Source: Laburnicola sp. R22_1 (lineage: Eukaryota; Ascomycota; Dothideomycetes; Pleosporales; Didymosphaeriaceae). Taken from it: a stretch of 64,000 nt of DNA. Below the pieces are notes generated by a model that did no database searches, was not told the origin of the DNA, and worked only from the letters and a program-made list of their open reading frames with translations. Below are positions 23,138 through 35,104 of this stretch, one piece after another (the first letter of the stretch is position 1; every line of letters starts with the position of its first letter). The stretch spans positions 1,364,001 to 1,428,000 of the forward strand of contig JACONQ010000018.1 in the NCBI GenBank assembly GCA_014281115.1, read 5' to 3'. The translations under genes and the position numbers were made by a program.

Positions 23138-25828
23138 TTACATCCCCCCCATATGCATCCCGCCAAACTGGACATCGCCAAACAAGTCGGCCCCCCCGTG
23201 AGGCAACCAGCCCGCGAAATTATCCGTGCCCGTATCGTCCCACAGGTACAGATCGCCGTTTTGAAACGCGGCGGAGAAATCAGTCATATCTGGGCCGAAG
23301 AGTTGCTCGTTGTTGATGTTTTGCGTTTGCGTCTGTGTGTGGGACTGGGTTTGCGGTTGCATTGTGGTTGATGAGCTTGAGGGGGGGTAGCGGTATGTGA
23401 AGGGCTGCTTCCAGGTGGGGATGGTGGTGGGGGGGATGGTGAAGTCGGGGAGGGGTGGTTGGGATTGGGATTGGGATTGGCATGGTGTCTGTGTTTGCGT
23501 CTGTGTCTGTGTCTGTGTCTGTGTCTGTGCCTGGGGCTGGGTCGTTGTTTGTGGGTGGGAAGAAGTCCAGCCTGAGTCTGAGGCGATTGGGGCATTTGTT
23601 GTTGTTGTTGTAGTCGCCGACGACGTCGCCGTCGTTGACGTTGTCGCCTGTGCTTCTTGCGCTTTCTTGCTGCGTTTTAAATGGCCGCCTGCCCGTCTCC
23701 ACGCTTGATGCTCATCGTGCCACGCTTTCAATTTCCCCTTGATGACGTATTCCCAATGCTGGGGTATCCTGCACTTCTGCGGGCCTATAGCTTCGGCCGT
23801 CACGCTGATGACGGCGTCGAGGTAGTGGTCTATTTTGAGGGATTTTGAGTCGATGACTTCGCCCATGCCTTCGGCGTCGGTGCCTACTGCGTAGTCGACT
23901 TTGAGGAGGGCGAAGATGGCGAAGCACGCCCGCACGAAGATGAGGCCGGAGGTTGTTTGAAGTCGGTAGACGGGGACTTGGAGGAAGCAGTCGAGGGTGG
24001 AGTGCGCGCAGCTGATGCACATGATTGTGGCGTTGATCTGGAGGGAGGTGCGGGCGAGGAGGCTTTCGGGTTGGAGGCTGATGTCCTGGATGAGTGGGAT
24101 AGGTGAGCAAGGCTTCTTGATTGGTATGCATCTTGGGGTGACTCACCTCGTCGAGCGCTGGGAGCGTCATGTGCCGGTTTCTGAATTCAGGAGCATCGTA
24201 TCCTGTAGTTCGTTAGTTAGACTATCATGCAGCGTTCCCAGGCATGATGTTGGTCATTGAGTCACTAGCTGTGTCTCCAAAAGTGAAATGTCGCCAGGGG
24301 TGACTTACTGCCTCCATCCATTGCAAACTCCCACATCGTAATCATGTTTTGGTGGTACTCCATCAACAAAGACACTAGAATCAATTAGACAGATGGAATA
24401 TGCCCAGCGAAGTAAGTGTTACTTACTCGTTATCACATCATCGGGCACAGATTTCCTCCACTCTTGCATGCGTCGATCGAATACTTTCAAGATTGTATGC
24501 AGTCGTAGCTCCGACAAAGTAAAGCTAGTGCTTGCATCATCAAAGCCAAAAGCAGTGTGTGCTTCGTCGGCAATCCGTTGTAGTCTCAACCACGCGATAA
24601 CACACATATCTTCCATCTTCGAACTTTTGGCGAGTAATGTTTCGCACTCGCCCATCCATGCGTTAAACAGTAGGATGTTAGGTCTTCGAAATCTCATTGA
24701 CAGACTACGATGCAGTCAGCATGCTTTGGTCGGTGACTCCTACGAGTGAACACCCCCGCACTGTATCGTCACTTACCCAGCTATGAGAGTATACAAGGAC
24801 AGAATAGTTCGACAATGTTCGAGAAGCTCCTCGGCAGAAGAAATACGTTGGTATTGCCGTGTAACTCGTTTCGGCAGCTGCTCATGCGTCCTGGGCTTGG
24901 AAGCCAATCCCAGCTCCAGTGCCATACTAGCTGCCATATTGGTATATTGATATACCTGCATGTTCGCTGAGTTGCTCGGGGGTGTGTAATAAGAGACCGA
25001 TATGAACAGCGCTTGGACGTGTTGTAGCGACTTTTCGCCATTGACGAAAAGAGATCTTGCATAGAAATAGATCAACTCCTGTTGCAGCTTGTCAGATAAC
25101 GCGATACCCATGCTTTGACTAGCCGCCGCCATAACTGCATGGAATAGGGCAGGTTTCTTGGTTCTCAGCTCTTCTACTGTAACCTCCTTTGCTATTTTAA
25201 TTCCGGGGTACTCAGCGAAAAGCGCCTCTCGGTATACCTTCAAAAGAGTTTCCGCTAACTCTCTAGAGATAACGCCGCGGTCAATGATGTCTTTGTCCGT
25301 CGGTTTGAGTAAGTCGTATGATGTATCGCTCTTGGATTGGCCAGAAGTTAGTTGCCATTGTTCTGGGGTGGCATTCACCGTCGCTTGGATATCAGTGCAC
25401 TGATTGCTCTGGGTACCTGTCGAAGAGTCTTTTCCTGAGGTTTCTGTGGGCTCGTCCTCGTCCATGGACTCGTGGTCGCTCTCTTCGACTGGTGACATTG
25501 TTGCATTCGGTTTCAGCAGGGAAGTGACTAAGTGCAAGTGCACGATAAGCATACGTCTCACATGCAATGTGTAGGGAGCCCGCTCACGCTGCTTGAGTTC
25601 CCTTTCTAGCTCAGCTACCCGCACATCGGTTCTCTTTCGCTGCCGTCGTTTCGCCGGAGGAGCAAAGACGCACTCTCTTCCTGCCTTCGCGCATCTCTGG
25701 CATTGAGGTGATGCTGAATTCGGGTTTGCCAAACAACGAACCTTCGATGTGCGGCAAGCTTCGCACGCTCTGTTCAGCTGTCCCTCTGCACTCTTCTTCG
25801 CAACCGATTCGGCTGGGCTTGGTAACAT
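23138..25828 (-). CDS. Zn2Cys6 fungal transcription factor
   Basis: Five exons: 24777-25828, 24427-24704, 24309-24374, 24147-24202 and 23138-24085; all introns GT..AG with matching phase; 799 residues. The binuclear zinc cluster is at residues about 21-53 (ACEACRTSKVRC, then CQRCAKAGREC), followed by the basic linker KRRQRKRTDVRVAELERELK, which looks like the start of a dimerisation coiled coil. The middle is the alpha-helical fungal regulator domain (ALFHAVMAAASQSMGIALSD, LELGLASKP). The C terminus is low complexity, with Thr/Ser runs and a (Thr-Gln)n tract coded by a GTGTCT-type repeat at 23485-23530 (+ strand). Its targets cannot be told from sequence; no gene cluster surrounds it. Confidence 0.88.
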
Positions 25829-26891
25829 AACTTATTCTATGAACCCCCTTCAAGGGCTTTGAAAGTCTCGGATAGTGATGTTGAATTAGAAAGCCGTGCG
25901 ATCAGCCACTCCCTAGACCCTTCACATGATCGTACTATGCTCAAAGCTCTCTAGCGCCGATGTTGACAAAGCAGACAATGGTATCATCGTACCTCCGTAG
26001 GCGTTCTCAACGGTGACCCGAGCAACACCACGCTACGGACTTAGAGCTAATATTCGTCGACATGTGCGCTTTCTTCGCTATGCAAGAAACTATGGAAGCT
26101 GCATCTGCAAAGCCATGCGATGTCTTGTTCCACGACTTTTCCAAGGTTGGTCAAAAATCGCGCAAGGCGGGCCTGCAGTGAAGGTCTTCGAAGCATTCAC
26201 GCAAAATATCGCGGATATTCAATTGCGACCGAGATGCTCCGGAGAAGTCTACAATTTCAGCAGAAGGACCGACATCGATCACATGCCAAGCGATATCAGC
26301 TTCCCTCAGCTCATGTGTGCCCAACAGGAAGACTACTTCATAAGCTCCAATCGACCAATTTCAGTGTCCTGGTACTATTTGAGATACAATTCCAAGACTG
26401 TGGACTTTCCGACAAAAAGTTCGAGGCGGGACTGGCCTTAGGTACGCCATCATATCTGAACACTACAGTTGAAAATTGGAGAGAGCGCATAGCCCTCGGT
26501 CCCTCGTATCTGAGTAATTGAGTCCTCGGTCCAAGGTTTTCGCGCCGTTTTCGAGGTCCTAGCCACGGATAGCCTTCCTCACGCACGAAGCCGGGTCCCC
26601 GCCTGGGAAATTCCTCGTCCCACTCGCCATTGTCCTAGAGGCAAAGCGCGTGCGTGACCTTTCCTTTCTACAGATGTCGGCTCTATAAGGAAATCTATTG
26701 GGTGTATACGGCCATTTCAATGCCTAATACCGTGCGTTGGGTATCGCAGTAACTCGAGCCAATGTTTTGGCTTTGACACTGGACAATGTCCTACGTAAGT
26801 GAGGAACCATGTTCTTAGTTGCCGCACTTTGCCTCGAAGATGTTGGATTGGATAAAAGCAACTATTAAGTAGACCCTCCCACTAGTTTACA
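25829..26891. other. Intergenic, no gene supported
   Basis: Upstream region of the Zn2Cys6 gene. Two overlapping frames of 130-140 codons (26013-26521, + strand) have no domain, no convincing splice sites and mixed codon use, so I do not call them. Confidence 0.45.
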
Positions 26892-28873
26892 TCACAATCT
26901 GATGCAGCTACCATAGGACTGAAACATTTGTCCAACAACAACGAATCCTCCGATAGCAGGTACTGCATACAGACAAAGCCGCACCCATTGCGAAACCCAT
27001 ATAATGAACTGAAAGCTAACCTCTTCGTTCGAATTATCAAACTTGACATTCTTACTAAATTTGACCAAGCTGGGGATTGAAGGTAATTTGCTGATGGCTG
27101 GACCGAGGTATATCCCGATGGCTAGCCAGGACATAGTCCACACACGCTGAGCTTTGGTGCTAGCTGAGCCCTCTCTAAAGCGGGACAGACCAGCGATGAT
27201 AGCTATGGGGAGCGCACCAATGGCCAGTGGAAGGCCAAATTGGGTGTGAAGACCAAGCCGAAATCCATTGAAACTGAAGCGAAGCTTTCTAGGGTCAATT
27301 ACCGCTTTTTCTATCTGGGGTGGAGTCCATGGCGGGCCGCTACGGGCATAGTTGTTGCATGCGGGGATCCGGAAAATGGGTCCAGGGTCTTTCTGTGTCC
27401 CTTCGGTGTTACCCGCCGCCTGTGGTCCGGAATTCTCATTCACGTCTGTTTGTACTATCGTAGACGATCTCTCGTGCTGGACATGCATAGGGGCATCTTC
27501 TATCTCATACGATCCTTTTCCCGTAAAGCCAGGGCGAGGTTTTGGTGAGATGGCTGGAGCATTGTTCGACTCCCCCTCGGTGACATGTGGCACGCTTGAC
27601 CTGAGGTCATTGCACGGTTTTGGCTTTCCGTCCGGAGTCAACTCGAAAGAGCCAGAGAGCATATTCGGGGCAATGTCTTTTGGAAACATTGGAAATACGT
27701 CTTGGGTGATGAGCTCACCAACCATGCCGTCAAAGTGCGCATCTTCCCGTTCAGCAGCCTCATCCAAGATATCCGATCTCACAAGATACATGGTAGGGTA
27801 CTCCGGAGTAGCTAAGTTTCCAAGCAGATTGACGAGACCCATGACCGCATACGGAGCGACAGTGAGCCCGAATGCGGCGTAACCATATAGTAGTAACTGG
27901 TCACCTCGTGCACGGTATAACGTGAAACACGCGTAGAGAGTCTGTAGAGCGGCCACGACCGTTTTCCCTATGTTGTTGGATGACGAAATAACATTTGGAT
28001 ACGGTTTCGGGCCCTGGACACCTCCTCCATAATTGGAAAGCTCGACGTCGGGAGGAACGATGGTGAGTTGATATCCTTTGGGTAGGTCGCAACGCCCATG
28101 GATGGAGCGACCGTAAGGGACTATCCCGGGGGCATTCTTTCTCCAAGCCCATATCGGGAAGATCACATCGACCTTGGGAGGGGTTTCACTGGCATGACTA
28201 CAGTATATCCATTAGGTCCTGGGTAGGAGTTTCTACTAGATTCAGTGTCCCGTACTTACATCTCTTCTAGTTCAGCCGTTGGATTCGGGTTGAATACAAA
28301 TCTCCCACGCGCTTTCGCTTCTATATTTGCATACTTGTATTAGCGGGGCACTTTAGAGGAGGCGTTACAACGCATACCTTCTATCAATTTTGGCGTGACG
28401 TATGAGAAATTCTCAATCTTCTCTTCCGGCTCCGGTTTCCAATCCACACCCCTAGTGACCATACAGAGGGCACCAGCCCTCGCTGCGCGCTTCAGTGGAT
28501 GATCCTTTACGAAGTATGCCGCACGAAAAATCGAATTCAACCCCCTCATCGCACCTGAGGGTGGAAACAGCAGCGCCACAATCATGGTGGAGATCACCTC
28601 TGAAGTAGTTTCTCCAGGGTATGGCTTCAGGGTAGCGGCGTGTGCAATGTAGTTGCCCAAGAAGAAAAGCGCAATGTCGTACCATTGCGTTGGTGTACAG
28701 AGAATGTCGGGGTTTCCATGATTGCTAGTGCCCTCGGGTACACTGATGGTGATATTCGTACTAGGGCTAGGAAGCGCAGTTGCAATTGAGGCGAAAAGTG
28801 CTACTATAGAGATGGGTAGGCACGCGTCGCGCATCGCCCTTAAAATAAGACAAGAGTAAAGAAGAGATGACAT
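26892..28873 (-). CDS. Polytopic membrane protein, function unknown
   Basis: Three exons: 28378-28873, 28260-28320 and 26892-28197, all GT..AG; 620 residues if started at 28873. A second in-frame ATG at 28834 gives a cleaner signal peptide (MRDACLPISIVALFASIATA) and may be the true start. Features seen: a conserved-looking block DILCTPTQWYDIALFFLGNY near residue 55, a short Asn-Pro-rich linker, then five strong hydrophobic segments in the second half (around VVAALQTLYACF, YAAFGLTVAPYAVMGLV, GLPLAIGALPIAIIAGL, SWLAIGIYLGPAI and VRLCLYAVPAIGGFVVV) with a 150-residue polar loop. I recognise this as a type often seen in filamentous fungi but know no function for it. Confidence 0.8.
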
Positions 28874-29208
28874 GGTACTTTCGTTTAAGAACTTCGAGAA
28901 TTTGCAAATAGTTGAAGCGTTTGCTTGTTCCTACATGTTAAAGAAAGGTGACTCTGAAGAAAAGGCGGCTCAATTGACTGACCCTATCTAGAGGCGCATA
29001 GCTATACGAGCAGGAAATGTGTCGTGGCTAGCTGGTCGCAGGGCATCTCAGCTGGTCTCGCTTCTAGGTATGCGTCCCGCCCAATTAGTATTCCGAGTCG
29101 TCGTCAATGACCCCCCTGTCAAACTATCTCGCCGACTTCAACGCAGATGTTTTCAGCCTTGAGCAATAATACGATGCATCTCGCTTGGTTTCTTCACATC
29201 CGGAGCTT
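28874..29208. other. Intergenic, no gene seen
   Basis: Upstream flank of the membrane-protein gene; nothing recognised. Confidence 0.4.
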
Positions 29209-29580
29209 TCAATTATAATCTAAAATATGATGAAACCGAACGCCTTTGTTACTGAGTGCCCGCACGTCAGGAAGTACGACACCCTTGTTGTCGTATCTCC
29301 ATTCGGAAGAATCTTCATGTCGGATTACCTCGTACCCTCCTGCACAGCCGCGTCGGCCCCGATCCTCCTCCGGCGGCGGCGAAGGTGGTAAGATGGTAGT
29401 CCTGATATAGGAAAAAACCGCGTAAAGAGCATGTATTGTCGTTTTTGACCGTAGGGACGTTGGGCAGCAAGAAGACAATCATACCCACCAACTGAAAGAT
29501 TATAGTATACACTGTTGCTTTCCTCTCCCCCAGGGTCAATCCGTAATGTCACGTAATCCTGGGCTAGCTGTTTAACCAAC
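29209..29580 (-). pseudogene. Possible gene remnant cut off at an AT-rich boundary
   Basis: All three frames of the minus strand are open in overlapping pieces of 74-89 codons here. One begins with a hydrophobic stretch (VYTIIFQLVGMIVFLLP) and another ends with a polar tail (EWRYDNKGVVLPDVRAL). This looks like the last part of a membrane protein whose frames have slipped. Coding-like sequence stops sharply at 29580, where AT-rich DNA begins. The family cannot be named; chance open frames remain possible. Confidence 0.3.
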
Positions 29581-30330
29581 GGCCGTATTACATAATTAAT
29601 AATTTCTTTAATAACTTTTTATACTATAATAATTGTTTACTAAGTAGGGGGCTCTGCTTAGTAATTAAAAAGAGCGTAGCAAGGTGATCACAAAAATTAA
29701 TAATAATAATAATAACAAGCAGGGGGCTTTGCTTTTTTGTCATGTTATTTGAGATGAAAGCCTTTGTCGTTCTACCCCTAGGTAGTTAATTAACAACACA
29801 TAATAATAACTAACTTAACTAGCTTATTAACTTTCTCCTATAGTAAATCTTCCCTTACAACTAGTAAGCCGTATACCGCTACTAGGACCTCGCTACCGCC
29901 TATCTCCTGCCCTGGTTGCCGCCGCTCACCCTGCGGCTCTCCACTGGTTAATAGATGGTGCGTGACTTAGTTATGCTAGATAGCAGACTGTCTATTAACT
30001 GCTGTTAGTAATAATACTATATAAAATATTAATAATAAAATAATTATTATTTTATATATATATTATTAACCCCTTTTTGTCAACACTACCTTGAAACGCT
30101 TTTCTGTGTCAACAACAGTAGGAGGGATAACTGCTATTATTGTAATATTTTTATTAGAAACCCCTTAGTCGCAAAAAAAAACCCCCCCATATATTTTATT
30201 ACTTCTACTATATACTAGGTACTAGTTTTTAGTGCTTTTTATTTTACTCTTTTTTATGTATAGTGTGGACTTAACCTTAGTTAGAATCTTAATACGACGA
30301 AGATCTTCAATACACTGTTGCTTACATCTA
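29581..30330. repeat. AT-rich island
   Basis: Roughly 750 bases dominated by A and T, with AAT runs at 29698-29716, stretches of TA and two similar short GC motifs (GGGGGCTCTGCTTAG and GGGGGCTTTGCTT). It has sharp edges against normal-composition DNA, as expected for an old, RIP-degraded repeat. The 54-base block at 29735-29788 is identical to 62377-62430. Confidence 0.65.
29735..29788 (+). repeat. 54-base block identical to 62377-62430
   Basis: Starts TTTTGTCATGTTATTTGAG and ends CCCTAGGTAGTTA. It is identical over 54 bases with 62377-62430, 32.6 kb away, while flanks on both sides differ. Of normal composition inside AT-rich DNA. Confidence 0.8.
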
Positions 30331-30611
30331 GGACACAGCGCTAAATGGAGACAGTGCGCAAATCACGCATAAAAACTAGCCGAAACATTGTTTGGGCATT
30401 TGATTGCTCATGCTTTTTGTCATTGGTGAATATCTATAGTCCTGGACCTTTGGGTAAACCGTATCCAAGAGAGTGGAATCACGATGGTGTTCCTTGGACC
30501 TCTGCATAATCATCCATTAATTTTAGGCAAGGCCGACGTCACTACCCAGAGATGTGTGTGACTGTATGGCGGCCGGGACACGCCTTTTCGCATTGAGTGA
30601 GGAGACGAATC
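30331..30611. other. Short flank between the AT island and the 30.6-kb gene
   Basis: No coding frame and no motif seen; 3' flank of the next gene. Confidence 0.4.
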
Positions 30612-31580
30612 TCAGACATCGCCCTTGGCGATCTCCTCCCAGTCGTCGACCACGTACCCGTAGTAGTCGGATGTGAAGTCGACATGGTGGTACTCTCGTA
30701 CCACGGCTTCCTCAGCCGGAACCGGTTCCTCCAGGCTTGCCGGCTGGACGTTCTCCGGAGAGGTGTCTGCTGCCCCCGACATGAGCACCTGCGGGTGCCG
30801 CGACCGCAAGTCCTCCAGGAATCCAGACACACTCTCATTTGGGTCATACCCGATCTGTCCTCGTAAGTAATCCGCCAGTCGGAGAGTCTCGAGCAGGATG
30901 TTACTGACCGTATTGGGGAGCTCCGTGTAGAACGATGGAGGGTCATTGTCGGGCGGATCCTTGGTGAGGTTAGTAAAGTAGCTCGACACGCGTTCCGAGG
31001 AAGTCATCGGATCACCGCGTACTTCGTTGGCAAGCTGCAACAAGTCGACCTGCTGGTTAGTTCCTAGGACGATGTTGTTGATAACGGCCGTGTTGAGCGA
31101 AACGGCGTCATCCTCCACGGCAGGAACAGTGGTCGGGTTATCGGTTGCGGTCACTCCCTCCGGTTTGTTGATCAAGGAGGTACCGTACGCCACAGCGGGA
31201 GTAGTAGTCGTATTCGCGAATGCAGTCGCTGCCTCCACTTTCGTGTCGACCAGCTCCGTTCCATAGTCCAGCTCAACAATGTTGTTCGCACGGCGACGTC
31301 CCGGGCCCTTCTGAGGCTGCTGCTTCTTCTTCCGAGGAGCTTTGGGTGGGACTCGCTCGCGGTAGTTCCTACCTACATCCTGACGGACTGGAGATGCGGA
31401 TCGGAGACGCGAACGATTGGCACGCGGGTGCGGATGAGCGAGATCGCGACCGCGATGATGGTTGTTGGTGCTGAGGGGAGGTGCGTCGCGGAGGCTGCGC
31501 TTGGAAGCGACTTGTTGCTTCTGGTCTGTCATGGCTGCGGCTTCCTCGTTGGTGATGTGAGGAGAGGAGGGTGGGTGCAA
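30612..31580 (-). CDS. Unrecognised protein, possible lineage-specific gene
   Basis: Single exon, 322 residues from 31580, or 306 from the second ATG (MTDQKQQ) at 31532; the choice is open. The N-terminal third is basic with a nuclear-signal-like block (APRKKKQQPQKGPGRRR, about residues 81-97). The middle is Thr/Val/Asn-rich with loose internal repetition (TTTTPAVAYG, PTTVPAVEDD). The C-terminal half is acidic and helix-prone (LLQLANEVRG, LLETLRLADYLRGQIG, VSGFLEDLRSR). There is no signal peptide or membrane segment, and I recognise no domain. It is isolated between an AT-rich island and a dead glucosidase, a typical place for lineage-specific genes. Codon use looks coding throughout. Confidence 0.6.
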   Translation of the reverse strand: MHPPSSPHITNEEAAAMTDQKQQVASKRSLRDAPPLSTNNHHRGRDLAHPHPRANRSRLRSASPVRQDVGRNYRERVPPKAPRKKKQQPQKGPGRRRANNIVELDYGTELVDTKVEAATAFANTTTTPAVAYGTSLINKPEGVTATDNPTTVPAVEDDAVSLNTAVINNIVLGTNQQVDLLQLANEVRGDPMTSSERVSSYFTNLTKDPPDNDPPSFYTELPNTVSNILLETLRLADYLRGQIGYDPNESVSGFLEDLRSRHPQVLMSGAADTSPENVQPASLEEPVPAEEAVVREYHHVDFTSDYYGYVVDDWEEIAKGDV

Positions 31581-31642
31581 CTGGGGGTGTTGGTGAGGTG
31601 CGACTGGGGGTGTTGTGGAGGTGCGACTGGAGGTGTTGTGGA
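31574..31642. repeat. 23-base minisatellite, three units
   Basis: Three tandem units of 23 bases (GGTGCNACTGGNGGTGTTG core) at 31574-31596, 31597-31619 and 31620-31642, plus a partial fourth. They differ by one to four bases. The array covers the leader/start region of the minus-strand gene. Confidence 0.85.
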
Positions 31643-32137
31643 GGTGCAGCTACTTGGTTGAGGCGGAAGGTTTAAAAAGTAAACAGAGTCTTTTGAAATA
31701 GGAAGGACGCGGGCAGTAAAATGTGTTGGTCGCTGCGAGCAAGCAGAGTGAAAACACAAGGTGTAAGGTGAATGTACTTTCACAACGCAAGTGAGGAAGA
31801 ACACAGCAATGCCGAGGACCGTCGAGCAGCAAAGAGAATCTATAAACAATGTTATAGCTGTTATTAGTAGATCACAATCGAAGTTTAATCCGCACTGAAG
31901 TAAGACTTAAAGACGTTGGAAAGTACAAGAGGATGGAAAGCAACAATAGTTGCCTACATCACATCTAGAAGAAGTTGGAACCCGCGTGAGTACGCCAGAT
32001 ACCATGACATACCTCTAAGCTATACCTAAGCATGAAGTCAAAACATGAACTAGTTTATACAAGATAAGAAGACTCACGAACTAAAAAAACTTCATAGATT
32101 ACGTGCACTTGCACGCTCGAAGCGACGCACTAACTAC
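31643..32137. other. Intergenic, no gene seen
   Basis: Between the unrecognised gene and the alpha-glucosidase remnant; no coding signal. Confidence 0.45.
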
Positions 32138-35104
32138 CTAAACAACCTTCAAGCTTCCAAACTCATGCTCCCAAGCCTCACTCAGCTTCTCATTCAACTC
32201 ATACTTTACCGGCTCCCCTTCACCCAGCACAGTCACAGTCTTCACTCCAACGCTCGTGTCATACCCGAACGTTCCATCCATCTTGAGCGTAGTCCCCTCA
32301 AACATGAACTGTATCTCACTGACGCCGTCCTGCTCAAGACTCACACCATCATCCAAGTACAGTTTACCCCAGGCTTTGCCATCACCGTTGGGGGCAACGA
32401 TGAGCTCAAAGTCTTGGGTGCGTAGCGCGGTGGCGGTGTTCGCGCTGGCGACACGCATCGGGGTGATAGTGGCGCATCGAATGTGCACATGGATGTCGCT
32501 GGTGCCAAGGTCGGAGACAATGGTTTCGGTGTTGGTTTTCGCGACGCGTTTGAGAGTGAAGAGGTCGTAGAATATATCATTAGGCAAGTAAAAGGTGACT
32601 GAATCTGAATCCTTCTCAGTGACGGGGCTGACTAGGAGAGCGGGTCCGAAGAAGAACTGTGTGTCGATGACGAGCGTCTTCGGGTCGCTGGAGTAGTGCA
32701 TCCCAGACAAGAGCATTATAAAGACTGGGATGATATTGATCGTAAAACAGAAAGCTTACCACACAGGAGCTAACATGGGGGTTCCGTCCTTGGTTTGCAG
32801 ATGCATGGCGGTGTAGATGTAGTCCAGAAGCCTGTATCGGAGGTCGATGGCTTTGTGAGCTGCTGCAGCGACACTCTCCCATCGGTATGCTTCCTGCGAG
32901 ATCGCTCCATTCACGTTATGGTTTCTGTAAAAGGGATAGAAGTCTCCTAGAACTGTCCATCGAGCGCAAAGATACTCCGTCGTATCCGACAAAAACCCGC
33001 AAACATCTGCACCAGCCTATATGATCGTCAACTATGAGTTTTAAACAGATTGGGCCGACTCGCCATTGGAACCTGGAATATGGAAACGAACTGCAAGAGA
33101 TGGCGGACTGAAATTGATGTGCTGATCCCATGCCTAGGCGGAGGTTAACAGGAATCCCGGTTAGATAAAGGTGATTGCATCACTTACAGAGATGTTGTCA
33201 CCTAGCCAATGGCCTACGTACGTGCCGGCACCTGGATAGGTGGAGCGCGTGATTACCATAGGGCGGAGTGATGGTCGACGCGCGAGCATCGGCTGTTAAC
33301 TAGCCTTGCTCATCATGGTTCCGTAGAGATTGTGTGTGTCTATGAAATGAGACATGCGCCAGGACAGTCCAGCCAAAAGAGATAGTGCATCGATCGACTT
33401 ACCATACTCTGCCCAGCCACCTTGGCGAATGATATCAGTCCGAGCAGTCTTGTTCCTCAGTACGCCATACTCGTTATGGATCTGGTATTTCGGACCCAAA
33501 AGATCGCGGTCCGGACGTCCCTTCTTTGAACCGCTCTCCTGTCTTGTAGAGAGGCCATACTCATCGCCAATGCTCCTCTTTCGCGTCGCGGAACCTCCTG
33601 GGTTATCACATGGCCATTCACAAAAGTTGCTCGGCTCGTTCATATCGATCCATAGCGCGTCAATATCAACACCCGTGTCAGGGTCGAAAAAAGACTGGAA
33701 CTCTTTGTTCCAGTATTCTTGCGTTTTCTCGTGAAACCAGTCCGGGAAAGCGGTCACACCGGGCCATACCACACCCTGGTATATCTCGCCATCGCCGGTC
33801 TTCATGAAGATGTCGGCATCTTTGCCGTTGTTGAACGCAGCGTAATCTTGATAAGCGACTGCAGGGTCAACCATAACAATGTAATGCTGATCGTTCGCAT
33901 GCAAGTTTGACACTAGGCTGCGCATCTTATCGATCGGGAAGTTCTCGCCGAGGGTGAAGACCTTGTAGCTGTCCATGTAATCGACATCGGTCCACATTGT
34001 CTCTGTCCCATATCTGTCGGCATAAATCTATCTCGCTCAAGCATGAACACAGTCATACCTAGAGGAATTTCTGCAGCGCTGTAATTTGCGACTACAGCCG
34101 CCACTTCGTCTGCGGTATTGTATCCAAATCAGCACTGGTGGAAGCCGAGTCCCCAATATGGCATCATAGCGGCCTTGCCCGTAATCTCTGTATTCGCGCG
34201 GGACGTCGAATGCCGAGGGTCCAGCCAGAAAGTAGAGATCGATTACTCCGCCCACGGTGTTATACTCCAAGCATTGGCCATTATCATTATTGATGAGGAT
34301 ATCCATTCCATTCGAATTGAGCAGAAACACGCCGTGAGAATACTTCTCGCGACGTTCAAAATATACTGGATGCTGTCCGTAAAGATTCGACTTTTGGGGA
34401 ACGCCTCCAGCGTCGCGGTTCCACATCGTGCGGATGTAGTCAGAAGTCGGTAACCTCAGAGGGTCTGTGTGCTCTCCTAGACCGTATATATAAGGGTCGC
34501 CAGGCAGTGTCGTGTGCAAGCGGATATATTGGTCCTCGAAGACAATCTGGGATCCTTTCGTTGTGAAGATCACTTCTTCGTTGGCTTTCCTTGTCACTGT
34601 GAACGAGAATGGTGACTCTTCAATTGTGACTTCCACCTGTGATTCATCCGAGCTGATAGAACCCGACGGTCGGGGCAGAACAGAATCAGGGACCTGGTAT
34701 ATCCTCTCATCTTTGTCGTATATGATTACATGGAGGCGAGAGTCTGCATCATATTAGCTACCACATTTCATTCAGTATCTCAAGCCAACATGAAATTGTT
34801 CCTATCTAACATCTTTTTCTGAAGAATACCGGCGCAAATGAATAATCGAAGCACGCCGAAAAATTGTTGACTAACCTGTTTGGTAGGAAACCTCAAACCT
34901 GAGGTCATGTAGGTCCTTTCCATAGATATTGCATTCCGCCCCACCGAGGGTGAGATCCGCTGTGATGCCACTATCCGATTTCTGCACATTACTCGCCGTG
35001 TATCCAGGACAATCATCAGCCCTACGAAGCGGTACCGAATGCACCCATTGCACGAGTGAAGACCCCAAAAGAAGCAAAGTCCGAAGGGTTGTCATTGTGG
35101 GCAT
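32138..35104 (-). pseudogene. Secreted GH31 alpha-glucosidase, multiply disabled
   Basis: Exons recognisable at 34876-35104, 34059-34743, 33403-34002, 33188-33339, 33064-33133, 32760-33016 and 32138-about 32716. A signal peptide (LLLLGSSLVQWVHS) and GH31 landmarks are present: IYGLGEHTDPLRL, the nucleophile motif [22 protein letters not shown] with the acid/base region, and DTQFFFGPALLVSPV. Such enzymes release glucose from maltose and starch fragments outside the cell. The gene is broken: a frameshift near 34188, TGA at 34129-34131 replacing the usual Arg after FHQC, TAA at 33296-33298, a one-base frameshift near 33108, and no usable acceptor for the last exon. One intron, if real, starts GC rather than GT (33063). 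The two stops fit C-to-T change. Confidence 0.88.

Noticed and set aside
25525..25560. Possible extra intron in exon 1 of the Zn2Cys6 gene (GTGAGA..TTAG)
   Set aside because: At 34 bases it is too short for these genomes and its removal would break the reading frame.
26013..26521. Two overlapping + strand frames of 133-142 codons
   Set aside because: No recognisable motif, no splice sites joining them, codon use unlike the flanking genes.
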